Shown here in pieces: positions 20,662 through 30,409 of a stretch of DNA of 64,000 nucleotides. The stretch lies in contig CAJZBQ010000004.1 of assembly GCA_914767885.1 (NCBI GenBank), forward strand, positions 845,001-909,000, in the 5' to 3' direction. The first letter of the stretch is position 1. Each line of letters starts with the position of its first letter. Source of the stretch: Blepharisma stoltei (lineage: Eukaryota; Ciliophora; Heterotrichea; Heterotrichida; Blepharismidae). Both the position numbers and the translations under genes were made by a program. The notes below the pieces were generated by a model. It was not told the origin of the DNA. It worked only from the letters and a program-made list of their open reading frames with translations, and did not search any database.

Positions 20662-21207
20662 TTAATCATTTTTTCTGCATGATCTTGCTCTAGGAATAAA
20701 GTTCAAATAGTGAGAAAATTGGTCACTTAATGGGCAATTTGATGTGCAACACATTTCTTTCAAGTCAATTCCAGCGAACTTTTTGGCTGCTTTAATAGCT
20801 GAGCATGCATTAATCAGAATCCAAGACAAGCAAAATAAGTTTGTTGGAATTATGGTAAGCACTAAAAGTCCGGCAATAAGTCCATATATCTTTTTGCCTT
20901 GAGTTTGCTTTCTAATATGACCTAATGCTTTGTTGACTGCTTCATAGCTGATTTCCAATGCTTTTTCAAGGCATTCTTTATTGCAGCAGTCTTTGCAGCA
21001 CTCGTCTTCTCCGGCAATTGTCCTGTAAGCATGGAAGCCAATAATGCTAAAAATCAATGCATATAAGGACAATTGTAGAAAAGAAACATCGTAAAGCCAA
21101 ATTGTGAAGAAGAAAATATTCGCAGCAGCTAGAAAAGCACCTGATTTAATTGGGTTTTCCCACCCAAAGCATTCTTTACAGCATCCACTGCACTCTCCGC
21201 ACTCCAT
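20662..21207 (-). CDS. Reticulon-like membrane-shaping protein
   Basis: 181 residues. After a Cys-rich start (MECGECSGCCKECFGWENP) come two long hydrophobic hairpins separated by a hydrophilic loop: SGAFLAAANIFFFTIWLYDV with LSLYALIFSIIGFHAYR, then IYGLIAGLLVLTIIPTNLFC with LSWILINACSAIKAAKKF. This spacing is typical of the reticulon homology domain, which bends ER membrane. There are also clusters of Cys (CCKDCCNKEC, CCTSNC) that may be palmitoylated. It lies just upstream (45 bp) of OST1 on the same strand. The reticulon call is by layout and is moderately confident. Confidence 0.6.
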   Translation of the reverse strand: MECGECSGCCKECFGWENPIKSGAFLAAANIFFFTIWLYDVSFLQLSLYALIFSIIGFHAYRTIAGEDECCKDCCNKECLEKALEISYEAVNKALGHIRKQTQGKKIYGLIAGLLVLTIIPTNLFCLSWILINACSAIKAAKKFAGIDLKEMCCTSNCPLSDQFSHYLNFIPRARSCRKND

Positions 21208-21253
21208 AATTATTATAAATGCCCTTTTCTAATCTAAATAATCTTAATATTGA

Positions 21254-23477
21254 TTACTCTGTCTTAAGTTTTTTCAGCGTCTTGTCTAGTGCCAGGTCGA
21301 ATCTGTAGTAAAAAATCAATAACAGCATCGCGCACAGGACTATTCCGCTGATCATCAATGGTTCTCTCATCATCTGTACCGACGAAAACTTGTAGATCAC
21401 TTGGAATGGCTTTCTGTGATAGTCTACAGCGTTCTTTTTAGTCAAAACTAATACAGGTCTTCCAGTGGTGTCCAAATATGAATGTAAAGTCTCAAAGTGT
21501 TTATGGTCGATTTCGAATGGTAAAGCGACATCAATATCAGTGGCGCCTTCTGGGAGGATGACCTTGACTATAAGTTCTTCTGCAATAATCTCTTTGAATG
21601 GGAACCCGAATGTTGTGTTCAGCATATACTGATCTCCTTTATTTTTTACGAAATATTTCATAGGAAGGTTGTAGCCGATATTCCAGTTGCTTTTCCAGCC
21701 TCCAAGCATTGGAAATCTTGGCATGACTTCTAAATGGACATAGCTGGGGTGTTGCCTGGCTCTTGAAGTTGACACATTTCCTAGCTCGTCTCTATAAGAT
21801 AATCCCCAAGATGTTTTAGGCAAAATTGCTTGTAGAGATTCTAAGGCATTTTGTGCAGCAGATTTATAACGGTGGGAAAGGTCGACTCTAGAAAATTCTC
21901 CTTTAAGCTCTGCACCTCTATTAATGATATTATAGAACTCAGATATAGCAATATTCCCCCAATGGGATACTTCAATTTGTCTTTCTACTCTTGTGAAGTA
22001 TGGCAAAGGATTGGAGTTCTCGAAGTGGAGCTGGAGTGGAAGATTGGCGAAGGCAGGGAGATCTGAATATTGGCCATAGGTTAATTCTTTTCCTTTAAGG
22101 TCATAAAGCATGTCTTCAGGCTGGGTATAACTTTCAATGTTTTGGGTTGGGAATGATACCCTGGTTCTTGAAGATTTGGTTTTGTAAGGACTTAATAGAT
22201 GAATATTGTCTTCAAACCACAGGAGTTGAGGGTCAAAAATGCCGATTTTTGATGGGTAAGGCTCGAGTTTTTGGGCCAAGATTTCTTCAACTATCAAATC
22301 CGTCTCAGCTTTAGAAGCAATGCCTCTAGGGATAGTGATTTTCAAGAGCTCGTATTGGGAAGTTGACTCTTCGGGAACGTGGTCAATTTTGAATAGGTTG
22401 TGAGGCTCATCTTTGAAATAAGCTCGGATATGGGCCAGCTTTTCATAATTGTCTTTCGAGATAGCGTAATAATACTTGGATACTGATGAGGAAGCGTGGT
22501 TAAGTACTGTTATCGTGTTAATTGAGTGTGAGTATCTGCCTGTAAGATCAATCACCCTGTCTACATAGGTGTTGGTAAATCCAGATGTATCGAGTGCCAT
22601 CACAGCCACTCCTAACTCCCCCCCCCTTTAAATTGGAACTAAAAATTTTGTTCCAATTTAAAGGGGGGTTAATTTTTTTTTTTAAAAAAGAATATCAATA
22701 TAAAATTTTTTATAAAAAAAAAAATTTATATATAAAAAAAAAAATTTATATATAAAAAAAAAAAAAAATTCAAAAAAAACTTATCGAGTTAGATTATAAA
22801 ATTTGTTTAATAAAATGCTATTTACTCTTTATCCATTAAAACAAAGCAAGATATAACTAAATTTTCATTATTAGTTAATACGCCACTATTAATTGGCATC
22901 AAAATTATTTACACAAAAATTATTATTATTTTTTTTTGATAAAAAAAAAAAAAATAAAAAAAAAAATTTTAGAAAATTTATCGATCAAAGTGCTAATTTT
23001 GTTTAAATAAGATGTTATTTATACTCTATTCTTTAAAATAAAGCAAGAAATAAGTAAATTTTGAAATTTCATAAAGAATTCCTATTTAATTTATATCAAA
23101 ACTATCCAAATAAAAAATATCGTTTTTATCAACAAAAACAAAAAATTTTTTGGAAATTTTTAAAAAAAAAAAAATTAATTTTTTTTTTAAAATTTAGCAA
23201 TTAAGGATAATAAATTTATTTAAATAAGATGTTCTTTATACTTTGTTTCTTTTAAAAACGAGCAAGATATAACTAAATTTTTAATTTTAGTTAAGAAGAA
23301 ACATTTAACTTATATCAAAACTTTTTAGATAAAAATTATATATAATTTTTTATTGTAAAATTAAATTTTGTTCCAATTTAAAGGGGGGTTAATTTACCAA
23401 AAAAGTGGAAATTTTACCGATATTTTGTTCCAATTTAAAGGGGGGGGGAGTAAGAGGATAAAGAGTGCCATGTTCAT
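21254..23477 (-). CDS. OST1: Ribophorin I / OST1 subunit of the oligosaccharyltransferase
   Basis: Almost the whole protein (450 codons) is open from 22612 down to 21254. The start lies beyond the family B IES at 22613-23450. Its removal creates MNMALFILLGVAVMALDTSG, a textbook signal peptide that is otherwise missing. The lumenal domain follows the OST1 pattern (VDRVIDLTGRYSHSINTITV, PYPSKIGIFDPQLLWFEDN, YDLKGKELTYGQYSDLPAF, RQIEVSHWGNIAISEFYNI, HPSYVHLEVMPRFPMLGGWK, and TTFGFPFKEIIAEELIVKVI). There is one transmembrane helix near the C-terminus (LMISGIVLCAMLLLIFYY). It acts in N-glycosylation at the ER translocon. The second ATG at 23469-23471 is an alternative start. Confidence 0.93.
22613..23450. 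mobile_element. Long family B MITE-like IES in the OST1 signal peptide
   Basis: 838 bp from TA 22613-22614 to TA 23451-23452. The left end is a perfect palindrome (CCCCTTTAAATTGGAAC, then GTTCCAATTTAAAGGGG). The right end has the repeat twice in direct orientation, TTGTTCCAATTTAAAGGGG at about 23370 and again at about 23425. Inside, a module of about 210 bp occurs three times, each with a variant of GCAAGATATAACTAAATTTT (about 22840, 23045 and 23262). No open frame. A close copy sits at 38236-38987. Confidence 0.95.
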
Positions 23478-23609
23478 TTTATTATCCAAATATTATAATC
23501 TCATTCTCCTTTATCTGTCTGACTATTTTTCGTTTTATTTTGCATAAACTATCGGATATATTATATTTAAGAGAGTTTTAAATAGTTTAAATGTCTATAA
23601 TATTTATAA

Positions 23610-24707
23610 TTATTTATTTCTTTGTCCAAGGTACGCTTTGACTCCTAAGATTTCATTGTTAACAAGCTCTACTACTTTATAAATTGACTCAATTTCCATT
23701 TCTCTTTCAGCATCTTCTCTTAAATAAATTTCTTTCCATTGTTCACATAGCTTTTCTTGGTCATCCAACATTTGTTTGTAATTTAGGATTTTTTCTCGGG
23801 AATTTGCAATATCGCTTTCAGCAGCCTCTACACTAGCTTCTAGTCTTTCTTTTTTAGATCTCAAGCTATCAATATCTTGCTGGCTAGAACTAATCGTGCT
23901 GCTTATAGTCGCTGCGTATTGTTCATATACTTTTTGGGCTTGTTCTTCCACTTTCATATCTTCCCCTTTAGAAGCAATTAAATCAATTTTCAAATTTTCA
24001 AGAATCCTTATAATTTCGTCAACAGTTTCTAAATTTGCTGACCTCGCGATCTGAGCCAATGATGCAATCACAGGCTTGTACATGATTTTATCAGTTTTTT
24101 CAATTTCTTTTTCAATTCTTCCTTTAAGTGCTGTGAGTTCTTGTTGGATCAGCACCACATTTGCGTCTTCATATTTAAGCTGAGTGGTAAGTTTAATGCC
24201 TCCCATCACAGCTTCAATTCCTTCAACCGACTCTTTGTCTTTTGAAGTCCAATCATTATGGTCTGCTTCTCGTTGGTTTTCAGCTTTTTTAAGCTCTTCT
24301 TCAAACCCTGTGATTTCTTTGGTTTTTTGTGCGATTTGGCCTATTACATTTTCTAGTTCAGGCTCATCTCGATTTAAAATTTGTTGGCTTGATTCAATGT
24401 TAGATTGAGTATTTTGAATTTGAAGAGAATAAGCAGCAACGCTTTCGTCGCAGATTTTTTGCTGGGTTGCGTTTAAGGCTGAGCTAGTCATTTGCTGCTT
24501 TTTTAAGTCTCCTGCTACTTTTTCTAGGACTGAAATGATTTTTCCTTCATCATGGCCGGATGCAAGTTGGAGAGTGATGGTTGAGAGGATGGCGTTGCCC
24601 ATTGGATCTAAGTCAACCTCAGCGAGTAAGTCTGATGCAGTTAGCTCTGTTTCTAGAGAAAAGACAGTTAAGAGTGTGAAGAGACTGAAAAGAATCTTTG
24701 TGCTCAT
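23610..24707 (-). CDS. Trichocyst-matrix-like secretory granule protein
   Basis: 365 residues with a signal peptide (MSTKILFSLFTLLTVFSLET) and a possible acidic pro-region (ASDLLAEVDLDPMGNAILST). It then has long alpha-helical coiled coil with heptads (NTQSNIESSQQILNRDEPEL, SSSQQDIDSLRSKKERLEAS). The set-up, with secretion signal, helical bundle and conserved single cysteines (KICDESVAAY, EKLCEQWKEI), follows the trichocyst matrix proteins stored in ciliate extrusomes. Blepharisma has pigment granules of this class. The exact granule is not known. Confidence 0.72.
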   Translation of the reverse strand: MSTKILFSLFTLLTVFSLETELTASDLLAEVDLDPMGNAILSTITLQLASGHDEGKIISVLEKVAGDLKKQQMTSSALNATQQKICDESVAAYSLQIQNTQSNIESSQQILNRDEPELENVIGQIAQKTKEITGFEEELKKAENQREADHNDWTSKDKESVEGIEAVMGGIKLTTQLKYEDANVVLIQQELTALKGRIEKEIEKTDKIMYKPVIASLAQIARSANLETVDEIIRILENLKIDLIASKGEDMKVEEQAQKVYEQYAATISSTISSSQQDIDSLRSKKERLEASVEAAESDIANSREKILNYKQMLDDQEKLCEQWKEIYLREDAEREMEIESIYKVVELVNNEILGVKAYLGQRNK

Positions 24708-25188
24708 ATTTGAATTTATAACTTCAAAAAATTAACGTTAAATTTCTGCATGCATTTTTAAGTTTGAGAGGATATCCTGAAGTAATAATAATTTGTAGAT
24801 AATCCAAGTAGAGAAAGGTTTAAATTTGAGACTTTAATGTTTAAAAATTATCGAATTTTTTAGTCACTCAAATGAGATCAATAAAAGAAAGAAATATTTT
24901 TCTAATAGCAAGAAGATTGTTTAAGTTTCGTATTTACCCTTTAGGAAGTCGTGCTATTAAGATAAAAATTGAAAAAAATTAAATATATGAATCAGCAATG
25001 ACTATTCAGCAGTAATAAGCCTGACGTGTTCATTTCATCATTAAATAAATATATAGTTAGGTATTGCAATAATCAAAGTTCATTTTCACACGCAGGTATC
25101 ATCACATAATAATTTTATAATAAAATGTATTTTTGTTCTTGATTAAATATTAAATTCCAAAATATTAAATAACTTAATAAAACATATT
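24708..25188. other. Intergenic, AT-rich
   Basis: About 480 bp upstream of the granule-protein gene and downstream of the jacalin-like gene. No repeat ends or RNA genes seen. Confidence 0.5.
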
Positions 25189-27077
25189 TTATGCAAAATA
25201 TCCCATAATCCCAAGAACTTGTGTATTTATAAAAACTCCTCTAATGGCTACAATTTCCAAACCTTCAGAATGAATGCGAGAATTTTTGCCATCAGAGATG
25301 CTGTGCGAAACAAGAAAAACCCAAAATTTTAGTCAGCCAGAAGAAAAAACCAGCCGAAAGGTCAGGTGGCAGAATTTCTGGGGGGTGATTGGGCATCCTC
25401 ATCGGCCGACAGGCAGGAGGACCGGCAGCGCAACAACAATCGAACACTTCTGAAAAGCATTATGTTGCAAGAAAAAGGAATAGGTAGTTTCAGAAGGAGG
25501 GATCAGACGCTTTACTCATACCCAGAGCTCTTCCAGGGTTAAGAGGGCCATAGTGCCATTTTTGGTCCAAGGAGGTTTAGATGAGTCTATCCGTTAGACT
25601 GGCAACATCAGCATTTTTAGTGGCCCAATAGGAAAACGGCGTTATATGGCTTTAGCGTCTTGCGCCACATGAGCGTGAAGCTCGATTGGATACAGGCTGA
25701 AATAAACCCCATTTTAACCCTATCTAACCGTAATCTCTCTCAGAATGAATACTAAACTGCTCTCCTTTCTGTTTCCCATAATAAAATAAATAAAATGGCA
25801 TTCGGTTCGAGCGAAATTAACTCTGCTAATTTTCTCTCCCTCAAGCAATTTTATTTATGGGGTGTACAGCAATAGCAGTTTAATTCTGGCAGATAAGCCG
25901 AGGCACTGCTCAAAGTACATCAAGAGGCTCAAAGTTTTACCTCTCAGCACACCCGAGGAAGGTGACCCTTAGGCGGAATACGCGCAGGAGCTGAGTCAAG
26001 GAACGCGAGGCGAACGCAGCCCGTCGAAGCCGGAACATCGTATTTACCCGTGCCTTGGTGAAACAAAGTGGATCAGTCCAGAGGTCCATGGGCTCGACAC
26101 GTGGATAAATATGGTGGTAGCCCTGGGAGTAACGGCTACCCGTACTGGACGTTAAAACGATATAGATAATATTTCCCATAATAAAATCTTTTATCATTCT
26201 GTGTTACAAAACACAACGAAGAAATCCCTTTGCTATCTTTAGTCCCTATGACTTCTACTAAAAAGTCCTGCTCTTCTATTTGAAAAGCATCCCTCACTCC
26301 TTTCTTTATATTAACTGCATTGCCCATATTATAATTTGACATAACTATTCTCTGATTCATGCTATATACAACTTCCATCCCATAAATTTTGGCTCCAGAT
26401 ATCAAATTGATCCCAATTATTTTCGAAGTTTTATTCTTGACGTGATCATGCAAATTTAATGCAAAAAAGTCATCAACAATAATCGCAGTGGATTTTTCAA
26501 CTCCAAAATACTGCGATTTAATAATTATTGTAGGAGATCTGTTAGAAGTAGGTGATAATTGCGATATCGATTGCTCGACAGGTGCTGCTTCTATTGGGAT
26601 AGGCTGAACTGATAAATATTGCAACGTTTGACCAATTCCTACAATTAGCGAAAGAATAGCATGGTTTCTTGGAAGCTTGTATCGAAATTGGCCAACTGCT
26701 CATGGGTTTCCAAATTCTGCATATTTTCCTTTATTTGTCCTAAAATGGATAAAATCAATGCTTGTTTTGGCTCTTCCACTTAACTCTATCACAAATTCAT
26801 CAAGGTCAAGCAGCAGCTCTGCTGAAGTCACTTTGGTATCATCAAGCGCATAGCCAATATGTGGGCCTGGACTTAATAGTTCTCCAGTTGAATGATTAAT
26901 AAAAGTCAACTCTGTCCCCACAACTACAACACCTGGAATATGCCAGCATTTCACTTTATGCAATTTATATCGAGTAAAAAAGTGTTCTTTTGTTGCGAGG
27001 ATTTCAAGGTCATTATGAAGTTCTATATCTTCAGTGTATTTTCCTACAGATGCTTTTATATCAATTTCTTCTTCCAT
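25189..27077 (-). CDS. Jacalin-like beta-prism protein interrupted by two retroposons
   Basis: Start MEEEIDIKASVGKYTEDIEL at 27077. TGA gives the Trp of FGNPWAVGQFRYKL. Two domains resemble jacalin-like beta-prisms; the second runs from TIIIKSQYFGVEKSTAIIVD onward. Near its end the reading frame enters retroposon C1 after FVTQNDKRFYYGK. Removing C1 (25788-26187) and then D1 (25276-25750) gives KQKGEQFSIHSEGLEIVAIR followed by GVFINTQVLGIMGYFA and TAA at 25189-25191. That ending matches the last strands of the jacalin fold, strong evidence that both insertions lie inside the true exon. Sugar binding is likely but not shown. Confidence 0.72.
25276..25739 (+). mobile_element. Family D SINE-like retroposon in the jacalin-like gene
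   Basis: A GC-rich insertion flanked by an 11 bp duplication TCAGAATGAAT at 25265-25275 and 25740-25750. It is about 70 percent similar by eye to the copy at 58393-58899; shared stretches include GGTTAAGAG, GGCTGAAATAAACCCC and the tail region TAATCTCTCT / TAATTCTCTCT. The 11 bp duplication contains no TA dinucleotide, unlike those of the other elements here. Removal plus one repeat copy restores the jacalin C-terminus. Confidence 0.85.
25788..26171 (+). mobile_element. Family C SINE-like retroposon in the jacalin-like gene
   Basis: Flanked by a perfect 16 bp duplication TTTCCCATAATAAAAT (25772-25787 and 26172-26187). The 5' end AAATAAAATGGCATTCGGTT is the same as in the copies at 27719 and 29944. 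The 3' part carries GTGACCCTTAGGCGGAATAC and CGCGCAGGAGCTGAGTC, also shared, but the 3' end differs from the other two and ends GATATAGATAATA. It lies only 21 bp from the family D insertion. Confidence 0.88.
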
Positions 27078-27125
27078 TATATATATAACTCAAGGCTCAA
27101 TTTAGTTAATTATGACCTAATTAAA

Positions 27126-29138
27126 TTAGCTTGATCCTCTATCAAGGTATAATTTATAGACAACTGAAAGCTGTTGCCCTTGATTTTCTACTTGCTCTGA
27201 TAGCATCAAATTAACACAGTCAGAGAAATTAACTTGCCCAGTTTCTTGAGGGTCACAGACAGCAAGCATCCTTTCTGACTCATCAAATAATCCAATCATT
27301 GCAAGAAATTCACAAAACTCTTTATGAGAAAGGATCCCATTTTTGTCTTCGTCAAACATTCTGAATTTTTCTCTGAAAGCTTCTAATAGTTGATCATGCC
27401 CAGTCACTTGGAACTCTAATAGCAGCCTTACGAATTCTTGGTAAGACATTGCTGGCTTGGCTCCTTTGACTTTTAGGCCGCTTCTTTCGACGTGCTCTTT
27501 AAGCATGTTTAAAAGATATTCTGAGTCTTGGGCATTATACATGTATGTAACAATTGCTTGCCATTCATCTTCATCGAGATCTCCGCTTTGTTTTTCAGCT
27601 ACGACATCTTTGAGCTCTTTTTCTCTCATATACGGGAATTTGTTTTTGAATTGTAATTTTAATAGCTGCTGGGTGGTTTGTTTAACGTCTATAAATACTT
27701 TTTGGTAGCTCTCTTCCATAAATAAAGTGGCATTCGGTTCGGGAGAAATTAGCTTTGCTAATTTTCTCTCCCTCATGGAATTTTTATTTATAGGGTTAGG
27801 TTTTCACTCGAGAACTTCTGGACAGCAATAGCAGTTTAACTCTGGGGATAATCAGAGGAACTGCTCCTCAGTCCTCTCAAGATTTCGGGCTTTTACCTCT
27901 CAGCACATCCCCATGGGAGGATGACCCCTTAGGCGGAACACGCGCAGGAGCTGAGTCGAGCGACAAGGGCGACGGCATCGCGCCGGGTGAGACGTGCAGC
28001 AAGGCTGGTGAAGCAGGAATTGATAAAAGGCTTGGCCAGGGCTGACCTGTTCCAAGATGGCTCGCCTACGTCACTAGTTTTGCCATAGGTCCTTTTTTTG
28101 GGCTGCGGCACTAGACACCTTAAACACCAGATAATTAAATAAGTAAGTAAGGTAGCTCTCTTCCAGTTCATGCCTTAATATTTTTGCAAATAGCAGGATC
28201 TCAGGATCTGCGTCTTGATATTTATCCAGGGCTTTTTGTATTGCAAAATATCAGTCATTGATTAAAGGCTTTAAACCATATTTTTTGTTTAAATAATTTC
28301 ATAAGAACTGCTCCATTGTTTCTTTAGGCTGCCGAGTCTCGATGCATTTTTGATCATATTTTTCCTTTGCTACATAAAATTCGTCAATAACTTCTTTAAG
28401 CTGCCTTTGGCTGAGTTCTCGAACTTGTGATACTGATGGCGTAGGCCTCGGAGTTGTTTTTGGTTTTTCTTTTACTACTTCTTTTGCAGGAGAAGTGCTG
28501 CTTGGTCTTTGGGTGATTGAGTTTTCGGCCTTTTCTTTTGAAAGCTTAATTATTTTTTGTAGATATCTTTCGTTTTCTTCTTGGAGCTGTGCTATTTGCA
28601 TGTTCAGTTCTTCAAACTCATCGCCATTATCAACTTTGGTTGCTTGAACATTCCTTAAATTTTCATTCTCCTCCTTTGCTTCTTTCAAACTTTGTTCCAA
28701 ATTTTCGGCTGCGATCAAGATATCTTCGGTCTGTTTTTTATTACTTTCAAGCTCTGCAAGCACTTTTTTTGTTTTTTCTCTTTCAGCTGTTGCATAAGTC
28801 ACTGATTGTCTAATCAGGTTTGCTTGTTGAGAAAATATTTCCACTAAAATTTTGCTTGCTCCAATATCAAGTGTTTTTATAAACGCACAGATTTTATCTC
28901 CGCACATTTGTCATAGCTTGTACTTGGCAAGCAAAATATCATATATAAAATCTTCAGAACTTACTGCTTGAGACGCTTTTGGATTCAGGTCAGAAATTAT
29001 TTGGGAAACTGTCTTTTCAAAAGCTTGAGCCAGAACTGCGTCAGCTTCTGGGTATTTTTTTTTGAAAATGGTGCGGATTTGATCGTAGAGGTTAGCGATG
29101 TCTTCTATGTCTTCTGCTTTTAATCCTAAATCAGACAT
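27126..29138 (-). CDS. EF-hand coiled-coil protein interrupted by a retroposon
   Basis: ATG at 29136-29138 (MSDLGLKAEDIEDIANLYDQ). TGA gives Trp at KYKLWQMCGDK, QFLWNYLNKKYG and INDWYFAIQKAL. A coiled coil (SNKKQTEDILIAAENLEQSL and on) is followed by a Ser/Pro linker and the METMEQFLWNYLNKKYGLKP segment. Retroposon C2 interrupts in KILRHELEESYQKVFIDVKQ; removing it restores that helix exactly. EF-hands follow: FRMFDEDKNGILSHKEFCEF is a complete loop (DEDKNGILSHKE), and CDPQETGQVNFSDC is a weaker one. This layout is common among ciliary and basal-body proteins. Role inferred only. Confidence 0.75.
27719..28150 (+). mobile_element. Family C SINE-like retroposon in the EF-hand gene
   Basis: Flanked by a perfect 15 bp duplication GGTAGCTCTCTTCCA at 27704-27718 and 28151-28165. 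It starts AATAAAGTGGCATTCGGTTC and ends in a short tandem tail ATTAAATAAGTAAGTAAG. The interior is GC-rich. Precise removal of the element plus one repeat restores HELEESYQKVFID in the host protein, so the host exon was intact before insertion. Confidence 0.92.
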
Positions 29139-29166
29139 TTTGTAAATTTGCTCGTAAGAAATATAA

Positions 29167-29931
29167 ATGAAAGGGAAAGCATTGATAGCGATAAGGCTGC
29201 AGAAGCCAAGGCAGAGTTTTAACTTTAAACAGAATCCATTTGGCATTATAAGAGGGAGAAGTGAAGAATTAAGAAGTGCTTCGCCGAGGGAAAGAAGGTT
29301 GGAAAATAAAATTTATTTGAAAAGTGTTACTCCGAATATCCCATTGATTCACCGCCCTGAAAGCCAGCTTGAAACTAGCCAGAGCTTGCTAAATGAGTCG
29401 TATCCTGAACTAAAGGAGTATTCTCAGAAAAGAGCACGACATACTCCAAATAAATTATCTGAGCCCGTTAAATTTGAAAATTTTGTGGAAGAAAACCAGA
29501 CAAAATTTGTTGAGTATTGCTGCAAAATGGAAACTGGGAAATTAAGTGAGCTAGATGTAGAGCTGTTTCCTGAAGAACTAAGAGAGAAAAATGTGTATAT
29601 CACTGAATGTAGGCCAACAAGGCTGATTTCAAGCTCATTTGCCGGCCAAATGGCATATAAATTAGAGAAAAAGAAAAAACACAAAAAGCGGAGAGTAAAT
29701 ACAAGCTTGCTTTCAAGCATGCTAGAGAGCTTTTATGAGAAAAAAGCGACAATTAATTATGAAAATATAAAAGAGAACAAATATATGCCTTTCATAAACT
29801 CTCATGAGCCTAGCATTAACCTTGATAAAGATAAATTTCATAAGAGAAAAAGTGTTTCTCTTGCAATAAATTCGAGCCAAAGACGTGATAAAATTAGAAT
29901 CCTAACCAGAAGTCTCTTGCCTGACATGTAA
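29167..29931 (+). CDS. Hypothetical basic protein
   Basis: 254 residues, ATG at 29167, TAA at 29929-29931. Lys/Arg-rich, with stretches such as YKLEKKKKHKKRRVNTSLLS and HKRKSVSLAINSSQRRDKIR. No recognisable domain, signal peptide or membrane span. It is divergent from the EF-hand gene, with only 28 bp between the two start codons, so they must share a very compact promoter. The stop codon overlaps the target duplication of the retroposon that follows. Confidence 0.65.
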   Translation: MKGKALIAIRLQKPRQSFNFKQNPFGIIRGRSEELRSASPRERRLENKIYLKSVTPNIPLIHRPESQLETSQSLLNESYPELKEYSQKRARHTPNKLSEPVKFENFVEENQTKFVEYCCKMETGKLSELDVELFPEELREKNVYITECRPTRLISSSFAGQMAYKLEKKKKHKKRRVNTSLLSSMLESFYEKKATINYENIKENKYMPFINSHEPSINLDKDKFHKRKSVSLAINSSQRRDKIRILTRSLLPDM

Positions 29932-29943
29932 ACTTAATTTATT

Positions 29944-30347
29944 ATAAATAAAATGGCATTCGGTTCGAGAGAAATTAGCTTTGCTAATTTTCTCTCCCTC
30001 ATGGAATGTTATTTATGGGGTTGGGTTTTCTCTCGAGAACTTCTGCACAGCAATAGCTTTAACTTTGGGGATAACCAAAGGAACAGCTCCTCAGTGCACT
30101 CTCAGCACATCCCCACGGGAGGATGACCCTTAGGCGGAACACGCGCAGGAGTTGAGTCGAGGCAAGGGCGACGGCAACGCGCCGGGTGAGATGTGCGGTG
30201 AAGATGGGCGAAGCGCAGGTGAAGGCTTGGGCGGTGAGCTAACCATCGCGATTCCAAGATGGCCCGGCGACGTCATCAATTTTTCGCTATAACTCCATTT
30301 TTATGGGGTGCGGCACTAGACACCTTAAATACCAGATACTAAGTTAA
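29944..30347 (+). mobile_element. Family C SINE-like retroposon at a stop codon / 3' UTR
   Basis: Flanked by a perfect 16 bp duplication GTAAACTTAATTTATT at 29928-29943 and 30348-30363. It begins ATAAATAAAATGGCATTCGG and ends GATACTAAGTTAA. The interior closely matches the copy at 27719-28150 (CACATCCCCACGGGAGGATG; GCACTAGACACCTTAAATAC). The left duplication includes the last two stop-codon bases of the upstream gene, so the coding sequence is not damaged. Confidence 0.9.
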
Positions 30348-30409
30348 GTAAACTTAATTTATTTAATACCTTCGTTAATATTTATCAAAATTGTTTTAAT
30401 ACCTAATAA

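Noticed and set aside
25788-30347. Families C and D as fragments of rRNA or tRNA genes because of their GC content
   Set aside because: No cloverleaf or conserved rRNA helix is seen; the perfect flanking duplications and tandem tails fit retroposons instead.
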